This document shows, in pieces, positions 7,777 to 15,051 of a stretch of 16,897 bases of DNA (within the stretch, counting starts at the first letter, position 1; each line of letters opens with the position of its first letter). The notes beneath the pieces are model-generated. The model saw nothing but the letters and a program-made list of their open reading frames with translations, was not told the DNA's origin and did no database searches. A program made the translations under genes and the position numbers. The stretch comes from Bacteroidales bacterium UBA1182. Its GTDB lineage: Bacteria > Bacteroidota > Bacteroidia > Bacteroidales > Bacteroidaceae. The stretch is from positions 37,078 through 53,974 of the forward strand of contig DBYQ01000082.1 of assembly GCA_002310015.1 (NCBI GenBank), written 5' to 3'.

Positions 7777-9222
7777 ATGGATATCAAGAGAACCAGGATT
7801 GCCGATCTCCTTAAACGTACCGATTTCGGTCAGGAGGTGCTCGTCAAGGGTTGGGTCAGAACCAAGCGTGGTAGCAAGAGCGTAAGTTTCATTGCCCTTA
7901 ATGACGGATCGACAATCAAGAATGTTCAGATTGTGGCTGACCTTGAGAAGTTCAGTGACGAGCTGATGAAACAGATCACCACCGGTGCCTGCCTCAGCGT
8001 AAAGGGTACCATGGTTGAGAGCATCGGCTCAGGTCAGGCCGTTGAGGTTCAGGCTACCGATATTGAGGTGCTGGGCCTGTGCGGTGATGACTATCCCATG
8101 CAGAAGAAGGGTCAGACATTTGAGTATATGCGCCAGCATGCCCATATGCGTCTGCGTACAAATACCTTCGGTGCTGTGATGCGCATACGTCATAACATGG
8201 CAATGGCCATCCATACCTATTTTCATGAGCATGGATTCTACTATTTCCACACTCCGCTTATCACAGCCAGTGACTGCGAGGGTGCCGGAAACATGTTCCA
8301 GGTAACCACCAAGAACCTCTATGACCTCAAGAAAGATGATCAGGGTAAGATCATTTATGATGATGATTTCTTTGGTCAGCAGACCTCTCTTACCGTAAGC
8401 GGTCAGTTGGAGGGTGAGCTTGGTGCAACAGCTCTGGGTGCCATCTACACCTTTGGTCCTACCTTCCGTGCCGAGAATTCCAACACTCCGCGCCACCTGG
8501 CCGAGTTCTGGATGATTGAGCCGGAGATTGCTTTCCTGGATCAGGAGGAGCTGATGGACCTTGAGGAGGATTTCATCAAATACTGCGTACAGTGGGCGCT
8601 TGACCACTGCCAGGATGACCTGGAGTTCCTGAACAACATGATTGACAAGACCCTGCTGGAGCGTCTTCAGAGCGTACTCAAGGAGAGTTTTGTACGTCTT
8701 ACATACACTGAGGGTATCGATATCCTTCAGGATGCCATCAAGAAGGGTAGGAAGTTTGAGTTCCCCTGCAACTGGGGTGATGACTTGGCCTCTGAGCATG
8801 AGCGTTTCCTTGTTGAGGAGCACTTTAAGAAGCCCGTCATCATGACTGACTATCCTACAGCCATCAAGTCATTCTACATGAAGCAGAATGAGGCTACTGC
8901 CGATGGCGGTTCAATAGGCTATCATGGCGTCAAGGCTCCCGCATCAACAATGCAGGGTACCGATGTGCTGTTCCCGCAGATTGGTGAGATCATCGGCGGT
9001 TCAGTACGTGAGGCTGATTACGACAGGCTGATGGGTGAGATCAACCGTCGTCAGATGGATATGACACATCTGTGGTGGTATCTGGATACCCGTCGTTGGG
9101 GTTCATGCCCGCACGCCGGATTCGGTCTGGGCTTTGAGCGCCTGATCCTCTTCGTAACCGGAATGCAAAACATCAGGGACGTTATTCCCTTTCCTAGAAC
9201 TCCACGTTCCGCGGAGTTCTAA
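7777..9222 (+). CDS. asnS: Asparaginyl-tRNA synthetase
   Basis: Class IIb aminoacyl-tRNA synthetase that charges tRNA-Asn with asparagine in the cytoplasm. Residues 1 to about 120 form the N-terminal OB-fold anticodon-binding domain (VLVKGWVRTKRGSKSVSFI). The catalytic domain has motif 2 around residues 225-250 (FGPTFRAENSNTPRHLAEF) and motif 3 near residue 447 (GFGLGFERL). It ends with the AsnRS-typical NIRDVIPFPRTPRSAEF. At 481 residues it is slightly longer than the E. coli enzyme. The ATG at 7777 fits the conserved MDIKRTRIADLL start. It is the last gene of the purB cluster; terminator-like hairpins follow at 9285 and 9372. Confidence 0.97.
   Translation: MDIKRTRIADLLKRTDFGQEVLVKGWVRTKRGSKSVSFIALNDGSTIKNVQIVADLEKFSDELMKQITTGACLSVKGTMVESIGSGQAVEVQATDIEVLGLCGDDYPMQKKGQTFEYMRQHAHMRLRTNTFGAVMRIRHNMAMAIHTYFHEHGFYYFHTPLITASDCEGAGNMFQVTTKNLYDLKKDDQGKIIYDDDFFGQQTSLTVSGQLEGELGATALGAIYTFGPTFRAENSNTPRHLAEFWMIEPEIAFLDQEELMDLEEDFIKYCVQWALDHCQDDLEFLNNMIDKTLLERLQSVLKESFVRLTYTEGIDILQDAIKKGRKFEFPCNWGDDLASEHERFLVEEHFKKPVIMTDYPTAIKSFYMKQNEATADGGSIGYHGVKAPASTMQGTDVLFPQIGEIIGGSVREADYDRLMGEINRRQMDMTHLWWYLDTRRWGSCPHAGFGLGFERLILFVTGMQNIRDVIPFPRTPRSAEF
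9195..9221 (+). other. Perfect 9-bp inverted repeat over the asnS stop codon
   Basis: TAGAACTCC (9195-9203) pairs with GGAGTTCTA (9213-9221) around a nine-base loop. The right arm contains most of the asnS stop codon. The bases after it are A-rich, so it is not a classic terminator for the + strand. Confidence 0.45.
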
Positions 9223-9239
9223 AAAACGGTATAACAGGG

Positions 9240-9353
9240 CCTTGTCTATGCCCCCTAAATCCCCGGAGGGGACTTGGTCGCTTTGCTTTAAGCAGGCTTA
9301 AAGCCTTTTCCTTGTCTATACCCCCTAAATCCCCGGAGGGGACTTGGTCGCTT
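9240..9353. repeat. 44-bp direct repeat, two copies 70 bp apart
   Basis: 9240-9283 and 9310-9353 are identical except for one base (G at 9250, A at 9320). Each copy contains CCCCCTAAATCCCCGGAGGG, with an internal small palindrome (TCCCC/GGGGA), and ends in GACTTGGTCGCTT. From memory, short CCCCTAAATCCCC-type palindromes are dispersed in many Bacteroidota genomes, so this is probably a genome-wide intergenic repeat. Confidence 0.85.
9285..9309 (+). terminator. Hairpin terminator after asnS
   Basis: Perfect 8-bp stem GCTTTAAG (9285-9292) with CTTAAAGC (9297-9304), loop CAGG, followed by C and TTTT. It is the first hairpin with a T-tract downstream of asnS, 62 bp past its stop. Confidence 0.6.
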
Positions 9354-9371
9354 CGCTCCGAATTATTTAAT

Positions 9372-9408
9372 AACGCTCCGTCCTCACGGTCGGGGCGTTG
9401 CTTTTCTT
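9372..9408 (+). terminator. Second hairpin terminator after asnS
   Basis: AACGCTCCG (9372-9380) pairs with CGGGGCGTT (9391-9399), with one T-G wobble. The tract GCTTTTCTTT follows. The shape is that of a rho-independent terminator and would back up the one at 9285. Confidence 0.65.
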
Positions 9409-9419
9409 TGCACCCCTCA

Positions 9420-9549
9420 ACCTTAGGGAACTGTATCTTGCGTAGGGCCTTTTTGCTCCCCAAGGTAGTGGGGTAAACCGAGATATTTCATAATTCCTGC
9501 TTACCTTAGGGATGGAAATGGCTCTATGCGAGCTATAGTTCCCTAAGGT
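9420..9549. repeat. Inverted pair of 47-bp hairpin elements (REP/BIME-like)
   Basis: Element A (9420-9466) has end arms ACCTTAGGG and CCCCAAGGT around a 29-base loop. Element B (9503-9549) has ACCTTAGGG and CCCTAAGGT around another 29-base loop. B is an inverted copy of A: by hand, 37 of 47 positions agree when B is read on the minus strand. Each can fold by itself, and the two can pair with each other. Differences that leave the stems paired suggest a structure under selection or an old mobile repeat pair. Confidence 0.7.
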
Positions 9550-9554
9550 GGGGG

Positions 9555-10487
9555 TCAATGGGAAGTGAGGCGGAAGTAGAGGCGGAGGGACCAGACGAGG
9601 ACGGTAACCATTGCCCAGCGGAACAGAAGCATCAGGTACCATTGGCCGCCCATGGCTGCAAAGAGCATGAGGTCCTCCAGGTTGCTGTGTGATATGCCGA
9701 TGTGTGTATTGAGTTCCAGAATACTGCGGTCCGATATCTTTCCGCGCTCCATCTCATCCATGATTGCAGCCGATCCGTATGACAGGCCAACCACGTTTGC
9801 CACGATCCATAGGAACGATGTCTCTTTAGGCAGACCGAACAGGGTGAGCAACGGACTGAACAGGCGTGAAATCCAGTCCATTATACCATACTCATAGAAT
9901 GCACGCTGTAGCACGTTCAGCAGAGTGATGAGTACGGTCATCCATGCTGCCAGCTTGGCCAGTCCTTTGAGCCAGACCAAAAACATGGGCCAGAACTCCT
10001 GTTGTATATTGAAGAAAGGAATATCGGCCAGATTGACTGCTGTTGAATCAAACGCAGGTTTGCCGGGCAGTACCTGATTCATTATGATACCAAGCGCAAT
10101 TGATCCCAGTGTACGTAATATTACGGTATATGTGATGTTGGTGCCGGTCTTTTTCTGTACGGCACATTCCACAACCATGGCGTGGGCTGCCAGTGTCATT
10201 GTACCCAGAATGGTTACTTGCCGAACCGTAAGGTCCAGGGTGGATACCACCGCGATACATGAATACACGTTGATGAAATATCCGCTTACATAGGCCAGAG
10301 AAGCATCGCCCGGTAGTCCGAATATCTGGAAAACAGGGCTAACTGCGGCTGCTATCCATGTGAGTATGCCTGTATATTTGAGCAGCAGCATCACAAATGA
10401 TACTATGGCGGTGATCTTGAATATCCACCATATTGTCTTGAATGCTCTTGGTACTGCCTGTTTTACAACTCTTTTGAAGCGTTCCAT
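9555..10487 (-). CDS. Gate-domain (nucleoside-recognition) membrane protein
   Basis: 310-residue hydrophobic inner-membrane protein with two Gate-type halves. The motif S-P-x-x-x-x-F-G-L-P occurs twice (SPVFQIFGLPGD near residue 50 and SPLLTLFGLPKE near 220), pointing to an internal duplication as in the nucleoside-recognition/SpmA-like family (PF07670). The family includes gates of nucleoside transporters and spore-maturation proteins; the role in Bacteroidales is not established and no substrate is claimed. The reading frame is open to a TTG at 10514, but that codon overlaps the apparent -7 box at 10512-10519. The ATG at 10485-10487 (MERFKRVVKQ) is therefore the likelier start. The gene is divergent from the PI-PLC gene. 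Confidence 0.8.
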   Translation of the reverse strand: MERFKRVVKQAVPRAFKTIWWIFKITAIVSFVMLLLKYTGILTWIAAAVSPVFQIFGLPGDASLAYVSGYFINVYSCIAVVSTLDLTVRQVTILGTMTLAAHAMVVECAVQKKTGTNITYTVILRTLGSIALGIIMNQVLPGKPAFDSTAVNLADIPFFNIQQEFWPMFLVWLKGLAKLAAWMTVLITLLNVLQRAFYEYGIMDWISRLFSPLLTLFGLPKETSFLWIVANVVGLSYGSAAIMDEMERGKISDRSILELNTHIGISHSNLEDLMLFAAMGGQWYLMLLFRWAMVTVLVWSLRLYFRLTSH

Positions 10488-10511
10488 ATATGTGCTAAAT
10501 GAATCAAGGCG

Positions 10512-10519
10512 CAAAAATA
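10512..10519 (-). promoter_or_regulatory. -7 box for the Gate-domain gene
   Basis: CAAAAATA on the + strand reads TATTTTTG on the minus strand, matching TAnnTTTG. A start near 10505 gives a leader of about 18 bases before the ATG at 10487, which supports that start over the upstream TTG. The -33 element is weak. Confidence 0.5.
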
Positions 10520-10561
10520 GTCAATTATCATATTCACTGATTTAATCCGGGTGATATTCAC

Positions 10562-10569
10562 TATTTTTG
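10562..10569 (+). promoter_or_regulatory. -7 box for the PI-PLC gene
   Basis: TATTTTTG matches TAnnTTTG and ends only 7 bases before the ATG at 10577, so the mRNA may be leaderless or nearly so. ATATTCACT occurs twice just upstream (10530-10538 and 10554-10562), and GTGA-TAT-TCAC (10551-10561) forms a small dyad touching the box. These are possible regulator sites. Confidence 0.5.
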
Positions 10570-10576
10570 TGCCGGT

Positions 10577-11509
10577 ATGAGAAGAATCCTTGCTATAGTA
10601 TGTTGTCTTGGGCTTACGATGGTTGTTGCTATGGCACAGACTCAGCGGGACAACTGGATGGCCAGTCTGCCTGATTCTATGCCTGTGTGCAAGGTATCCA
10701 TTCCCGGGACGCATGATTCCGGTACGGCTGGAGTCAGATTTCCCATGCGTCATTACGCCTGCACGCAGACAATGGACCTGTCTGAGCAGTGGGATGCCGG
10801 GATTCGTTTCTTTGACCTTAGGCCAAAGTTGGAGGGTGGCAAACTTAAGATATATCATGGTCCGGCCAACTGTCACATAACGTTTGAGGAAGCATTACTC
10901 ATACTTAAGGAAAAACTTGAACTTAGCCCCACTGAGTTCTGCATAGTGATGACCAACAGCGCGGGCGGCGGTCAGACAGCAGTTGATATGACTATGGAAC
11001 TGATCAACACAGTGATTCCCGTCGGTATGCTGGCTGTTTTCAAGGCTGATATGACTGTTGCCGATATTCGAGGACGCATCCTGTTCATACATCGCAATAC
11101 GCCCTCCCGTGGTGTTGATGCTCCAGGTGTGGTGGTTCGTGGCTGGCCCGGAAACGGAATGTCACGTAAGGCGCGTATGGTGTCATCGGACGCAAAGAGT
11201 GCAGAACTATGGGCACAGGATTACTTTACATCGGGAAACAACGATAAGGATGCTTATCTTAGCAGCAAATGGGACAATATGTACCGTGTTTTGCGTGCTT
11301 TCCGTGATGCCAATGACGGGGTATGGTGCATTAATCATGCATCGGGCTACACAGGAACAGGTATCCGCACCAATATTAAAAGATGCTCAGATTATATCAA
11401 CTCCCATCTTGAGGAGTTCCTGAATGAGCAATCGGGACCTATTGGGATAATCCCCATGGATTTCCCCACTCAGGAACTGATTGACGCAATAGTAAAATTG
11501 AACCGATAA
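10577..11509 (+). CDS. Secreted phosphatidylinositol-specific phospholipase C-like protein
   Basis: 310 residues. A signal peptide (MRRILAIVCCLGLTMVVAMA) probably ends by cleavage after AMA, so the enzyme acts in the periplasm or outside. The mature part is a PI-PLC X-type TIM barrel: VSIPGTHDSG holds the first catalytic His (His46), GIRFFDLRP follows, and IYHGP holds the second (His94). The two histidines are spaced as in the Bacillus enzyme family. By family it would cleave phosphatidylinositol or a related glycerophosphoinositide; bacterial relatives also act on GPI-linked or other polar headgroups, so the real substrate is open. It is divergent from the Gate-domain gene and convergent with the second propeller lipoprotein, with 21 bp between the stops. 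Confidence 0.88.
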   Translation: MRRILAIVCCLGLTMVVAMAQTQRDNWMASLPDSMPVCKVSIPGTHDSGTAGVRFPMRHYACTQTMDLSEQWDAGIRFFDLRPKLEGGKLKIYHGPANCHITFEEALLILKEKLELSPTEFCIVMTNSAGGGQTAVDMTMELINTVIPVGMLAVFKADMTVADIRGRILFIHRNTPSRGVDAPGVVVRGWPGNGMSRKARMVSSDAKSAELWAQDYFTSGNNDKDAYLSSKWDNMYRVLRAFRDANDGVWCINHASGYTGTGIRTNIKRCSDYINSHLEEFLNEQSGPIGIIPMDFPTQELIDAIVKLNR

Positions 11510-11523
11510 GATAGAAATATCGG
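11503..11523. terminator. Possible shared terminator between convergent genes
   Basis: CCGATA (11503-11508) pairs with TATCGG (11518-11523) across the 21-bp gap between the PI-PLC and lipoprotein stop codons. The left arm includes part of the PI-PLC stop. There is no T-run, so the assignment is weak. Confidence 0.3.
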
Positions 11524-11530
11524 TCTTACA

Positions 11531-12685
11531 TTACAGCCCTTTAAGCCAGATGCAGGCAACGATGGCGTAGTCGTTTTCAGTCAGAGCGCTGATTGCATTA
11601 TATGCCTGACGGAATTTTTCTTGAGCAGGTTCTTTGCCGATGCTGCCTAAGATGGACTTTGCAAATAGAACACTCTCAGGTTTTACTATGGCACAAATGC
11701 AATCCTTATATCCGGCACATACATTCTCGCCTATGGGCAGTTGCTGCCATACCTCTTTGGTGGGATATTTAAAGAAGCGTGAATTACCGGAACCCTTATC
11801 GAATATGAAATATATAAAACTCTTTCCGTCATTAAGTTGACCCGTAATAAAACCGTCACACTCCTTTATCTCAGATAACCCATAGGTATAATCTCCCCTT
11901 ACATCTCCTTGGGGAGAAATAGTTCCGTTGTCAATCATCTCATCAATGAGTTGATCAGGCAGTTTTTGTTCCTCAGGAACGGTAATACTGATATATGGAA
12001 TACACTCCGTGCCTGTCATCTTCCAGGCAAGGTCTCTCCTGTATGAAGAGTAAATCAGACCGTCATCTACCCATGAATCTGTACCGCGTATTGATGACAG
12101 GTGCTCCTTTTCTGAAAAGAAATTATTCAGAATATTTTCAGGGTTCTCCTTTGAAATGACTATGAATCTTGCCTCATCTACATCATTCAGGTTATGGATA
12201 ATGACATGATCACCTGTGCAGTAACCTGCCCGTCCGTGAAGTGTACTGTTCAGGGTACTGATATACTGCCCCGTCAGTGCATTAAAGAACAAACCTTTGT
12301 ACTGCATCCTGTCGTAAATGAACAGCAGTCCGTCTGATACGGACATTGAACTTGCATCAATGAATTCATTTCTGGCGCGCCCCTTGGTAGTCTGTTTGAA
12401 CAGGCAGTTACCCTCCATGTCAAAGCAGTAGAATCCATCGGCCAGGACATAGATTCTCTCATTGTTTACTATGAGCTGTTTTATCTCGCCCATAACGGTG
12501 TTGTCAGGTGACTTGAGGCTTATGTAAGAGACAGAGTCAACCAGGTCATACCAGGATGGTTCAGTCAATTCCGTCAGTGTAATGTTGTACTTGAATTCTG
12601 AAACGCCGTCAGTATTGGAACTGTTGCAACTTATTGTTAAAGCAAAAAGCCACAATAGGGTCAACTTGGAAAAGGATTTTTTCAT
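11531..12685 (-). CDS. 6-bladed beta-propeller lipoprotein (second copy)
   Basis: 384-residue predicted lipoprotein. The signal peptide ends in TISC, so Cys20 would be lipidated. The body shows repeated blade-like strands (IYVLADGFYCFDMEGN, LFIYDRMQYKGLFF, GQLNDGKSFIYFIFDKGSG) and the motif G-R-A-R-N-E-F at residues 102-108, aligned with GRAGNEY in the first copy (329-1486). The two proteins share length, layout and that motif but little else by eye, so they are old paralogues. The function is unknown. The gene is divergent from the GH2 enzyme with only 85 bp between start codons, and their promoters appear to interlock, which hints at linked regulation. No SusC/SusD pair or sensor gene lies nearby. 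Confidence 0.8.
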   Translation of the reverse strand: MKKSFSKLTLLWLFALTISCNSSNTDGVSEFKYNITLTELTEPSWYDLVDSVSYISLKSPDNTVMGEIKQLIVNNERIYVLADGFYCFDMEGNCLFKQTTKGRARNEFIDASSMSVSDGLLFIYDRMQYKGLFFNALTGQYISTLNSTLHGRAGYCTGDHVIIHNLNDVDEARFIVISKENPENILNNFFSEKEHLSSIRGTDSWVDDGLIYSSYRRDLAWKMTGTECIPYISITVPEEQKLPDQLIDEMIDNGTISPQGDVRGDYTYGLSEIKECDGFITGQLNDGKSFIYFIFDKGSGNSRFFKYPTKEVWQQLPIGENVCAGYKDCICAIVKPESVLFAKSILGSIGKEPAQEKFRQAYNAISALTENDYAIVACIWLKGL

Positions 12686-12708
12686 TTGGTTGAATATGTT
12701 ATTTGTTG

Positions 12709-12716
12709 CAAACTTA
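12709..12716 (-). promoter_or_regulatory. -7 box for the second propeller lipoprotein
   Basis: CAAACTTA reads TAAGTTTG on the minus strand, a full TAnnTTTG match. A start near 12702 gives a leader of about 17 bases. Its -33 position (about 12737-12740) overlaps the opposing -7 box of the GH2 gene. Confidence 0.5.
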
Positions 12717-12722
12717 CAGAAA

Positions 12723-12737
12723 ATAGAACTATTCTAT
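12723..12737. promoter_or_regulatory. Dyad between the divergent promoters (operator candidate)
   Basis: ATAGAA-CTA-TTCTAT is a perfect 6-bp inverted repeat with a 3-bp centre. It lies between the -7 box of the lipoprotein gene (12709-12716) and that of the GH2 gene (12739-12746), where a regulator could affect both. Confidence 0.35.
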
Positions 12738-12738
12738 A

Positions 12739-12746
12739 TAAGTTTG
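12739..12746 (+). promoter_or_regulatory. -7 box for the GH2 gene
   Basis: TAAGTTTG matches TAnnTTTG and has the same sequence as the opposing box at 12709-12716. A start near 12752 gives a leader of about 19 bases and rules out translation from the far upstream ATG at 12582. Confidence 0.55.
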
Positions 12747-12770
12747 TATCATGAAATTAAAAGCGGAAAT

Positions 12771-15047
12771 ATGAGAAAGTTCCTGATTGTAACGTTGCTG
12801 TTGTTGCCAATGTGCATTATGGGCCGTGAAGTACGCAGTCTTGATGCAGGCTGGCAATTTGTGCAGAGTGATGCTTCAATTGATGAAATCTCTCATATTG
12901 ATGGCTGGCGCCAGGTGGATGTTCCGCATGACTGGAGCATAGAGGGTGAGTTTGACCGCAGTAATCCCACAGGGCAGGGTGGCGCTTACCTTCCGGCCGG
13001 CATAGGCTGGTACCGCAGAACCATCAAGACCGATATTACTCCCGATGAACGGCTGTTCCTGGAGTTTGACGGGGTGATGGCGTGCAGCAGCGTTTATGTC
13101 AACGGTAAACTGGCCGGATACCGCCCCAACGGATATGTAGGTTTCTCATACGACATTACTGACCATGTAGCTCCCGGCACTGATGCCACAGTTGCGGTAC
13201 GTGTTGACAACTCAGTGCAGCCGGCTTCACGCTGGTACACAGGATGCGGAATAAACCGCCATGTGCGTCTGGTGCGCAAGAACGCCTGCCATATCCCCAT
13301 GGACGGTGTGTTTGCATCATTTGATGAGGGTAAACTCAATGTCAAGGCTACAGTTTCAAACAGATCAGATAAATCCCGTAAGGTAAAACTCCAGTTTGTA
13401 CTTAAGGATGCTGACGGTAAGGTGGTGACACGCGGAAACGGTGCGGATGTCCAGATTGCTCCGGGAGAGCAGACGGAACTGGCCTCAAGTGTTGCGCTGA
13501 AATCACCGCATCTTTGGTCTTTGGACGATCCCTATTTATACACGCTTGAGGTTTCCCTCTCTGACGGCAGCAAGGAGATAGATTCTGAGACTGTAACAAC
13601 AGGCCTGCGTACAATCCGTTTTGACAATGAGAAGGGCTTTTTCCTTAACGGGCAGAACATTAAGATGTACGGGGTCTGCCTGCACTCTGATGCGGGAGCA
13701 TTGGGTACGGCTGTTCCGCTTTCCGTATGGGAATATCGCCTTCAGCAGTTGCGCAAACTTGGCGTAAACGCAATTAGAATGGCGCACAATCCGGCAGATC
13801 CGGCATTCATGGACCTGTGCGACCGAATGGGATTCATGTTCATGGCCGAATCCTTTGACACATGGAACTCAGCCAAGAACCATGCCGAGAAGGGTTATAA
13901 CCTCTATTTTGATGAGTGGTGGGAGCGTGATACACGCGCTATGGTTGAGCAGTCCCGTAATCATCCCAGCGTGGTGATTTACAGTGTGGGAAATGAGATA
14001 CGTGACAACCTTAATGTACCTGAGGGTTTTGAAAAATACCGCAAGCAGCAGGATCTGGTTCATTCATTGGATAACACCCGCCCGGTTACAATGGCGCTGT
14101 TCCGCCCCAACTCATCAGGGGTTTATAAGAACGGATTTGCCGAGATGATGGATGTGGTGGGCCAGAACTACCGCGTGGATGAGCTCAAGGCCTATCATGA
14201 AGTTCACCCCGAGAAGGCAATTATCGGCACGGAAAATACTCATGATGTCCAGTCTTGGCTGATGTTGCGTGATGACCCGTCATTGTGCGGTCAGTTCCTC
14301 TGGGCAGGTATTGATTATCTGGGTGAGGCCGCCTGGCCGCAGGTGATGTGGAGCACATCCCTGCTGGATGTGACAGGAGGTGTTAAACCGGCCGGATTGC
14401 AGCGCGCCAGCTGGTGGACAAAAGAGCCTATGGTGGCTTTTGCCCGCCATGCCGATAACAACGGTGCCGGTGCACTGGTATCGGACTGGACTCCGGCCGA
14501 TATGGACACCTATGACCAGGCTGTCATTGAGGTCTATTCAAACTGCCAGGAGGTGGATCTTTGGATAAACGGAGAGCCTCAGGGTCGCAGGCCGATGCCC
14601 GACAATGCCCGCCCCGCGCTGTATAATGTCAACTTCACTCCCGGGGTAATAAATGTTAGAGGGTATAATGACGGAATAGAGGCCGCCAAATGCTATTCTG
14701 TTACCGTAGGTGATCCCCAAAATATCGTGATTGAAAAAATAGGAGGCCGCACCGGAACAGGATTTGATGATGTGGAGATACTGTCAGTCTTCATTGCTGA
14801 CGGTGAAGGCAATGTCTGCCCTAACAACGACTGCCGCATAGAACTGAAAGTTGATGGCGCTGACCTGATTGCCGTTGACAATGCCGATGTTCTGGCGCAC
14901 GACACCAGCCACAAGAGCGCATCCTTCAATACATATCAGGGACGCATGACCGCATACATCCGCCGCACATCGGACAGCGGTAAGGTAACAGTAACGGCGA
15001 CTGATTGTTCATCGGCCGCCGCACTAAAGGGATCAATATCTTTCTAA
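12771..15047 (+). CDS. Secreted glycoside hydrolase family 2 enzyme (beta-galactosidase-like)
   Basis: 758 residues with a signal peptide (MRKFLIVTLLLLPMCIMG), then the GH2 order: sugar-binding jelly roll (about 22-190, with WYRRTI and SSVYVNGKLAGY), an immunoglobulin-like domain (about 195-290), and the TIM barrel. The acid/base is Glu409 in SVGNEIRDN and the nucleophile Glu488 in IIGTENTHD. From about 580, further beta domains follow (DUF4982-like and a GH2 C-terminal module). Likely a retaining beta-galactosidase or related exo-glycosidase working in the periplasm on host or plant glycans; sugar specificity cannot be read. The frame is open back to an ATG at 12582, but that lies inside the opposing lipoprotein gene and upstream of the promoter. 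The ATG at 12771 starts a proper signal peptide. No Sus genes are adjacent. Confidence 0.92.
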   Translation: MRKFLIVTLLLLPMCIMGREVRSLDAGWQFVQSDASIDEISHIDGWRQVDVPHDWSIEGEFDRSNPTGQGGAYLPAGIGWYRRTIKTDITPDERLFLEFDGVMACSSVYVNGKLAGYRPNGYVGFSYDITDHVAPGTDATVAVRVDNSVQPASRWYTGCGINRHVRLVRKNACHIPMDGVFASFDEGKLNVKATVSNRSDKSRKVKLQFVLKDADGKVVTRGNGADVQIAPGEQTELASSVALKSPHLWSLDDPYLYTLEVSLSDGSKEIDSETVTTGLRTIRFDNEKGFFLNGQNIKMYGVCLHSDAGALGTAVPLSVWEYRLQQLRKLGVNAIRMAHNPADPAFMDLCDRMGFMFMAESFDTWNSAKNHAEKGYNLYFDEWWERDTRAMVEQSRNHPSVVIYSVGNEIRDNLNVPEGFEKYRKQQDLVHSLDNTRPVTMALFRPNSSGVYKNGFAEMMDVVGQNYRVDELKAYHEVHPEKAIIGTENTHDVQSWLMLRDDPSLCGQFLWAGIDYLGEAAWPQVMWSTSLLDVTGGVKPAGLQRASWWTKEPMVAFARHADNNGAGALVSDWTPADMDTYDQAVIEVYSNCQEVDLWINGEPQGRRPMPDNARPALYNVNFTPGVINVRGYNDGIEAAKCYSVTVGDPQNIVIEKIGGRTGTGFDDVEILSVFIADGEGNVCPNNDCRIELKVDGADLIAVDNADVLAHDTSHKSASFNTYQGRMTAYIRRTSDSGKVTVTATDCSSAAALKGSISF

Positions 15048-15051
15048 GTTA

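Larger units (their letters stand above)
9223..9554. other. Gene-free repeat cluster between asnS and the Gate-domain gene
   Basis: This 332-bp convergent gap has no credible ORF. It holds, in order: a 44-bp direct repeat in two copies (9240-9283 and 9310-9353), a hairpin terminator between them (9285-9309), a second terminator (9372-9408), and an inverted pair of 47-bp hairpin elements (9420-9466 and 9503-9549). The last ends five bases before the stop codon of the Gate-domain gene. Confidence 0.8.

Noticed and set aside
8029..8823. 264-residue antisense ORF over asnS
   Set aside because: Shadow of the codon pattern of asnS; no recognisable domain, and the sense gene is certain.
9194..9642. 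Two minus-strand ORFs (89 and 91 codons) in the asnS-Gate gap
   Set aside because: They run through terminators and repeats and have no family resemblance; not real genes.
10488..10514. TTG start for the Gate-domain protein
   Set aside because: The codon overlaps the apparent -7 box at 10512-10519; the ATG at 10487 is a better start.
12582..12770. Longer start (63 extra residues) for the GH2 enzyme
   Set aside because: The extension lies within the opposite lipoprotein gene, precedes the TAAGTTTG promoter box, and would bury a clear signal peptide that begins at 12771.
12751..12774. Seven-codon upstream ORF (MKLKAEI) overlapping the GH2 start as ATGA
   Set aside because: Its ATG sits at the predicted transcription start, so it may not even be transcribed; too short to claim.
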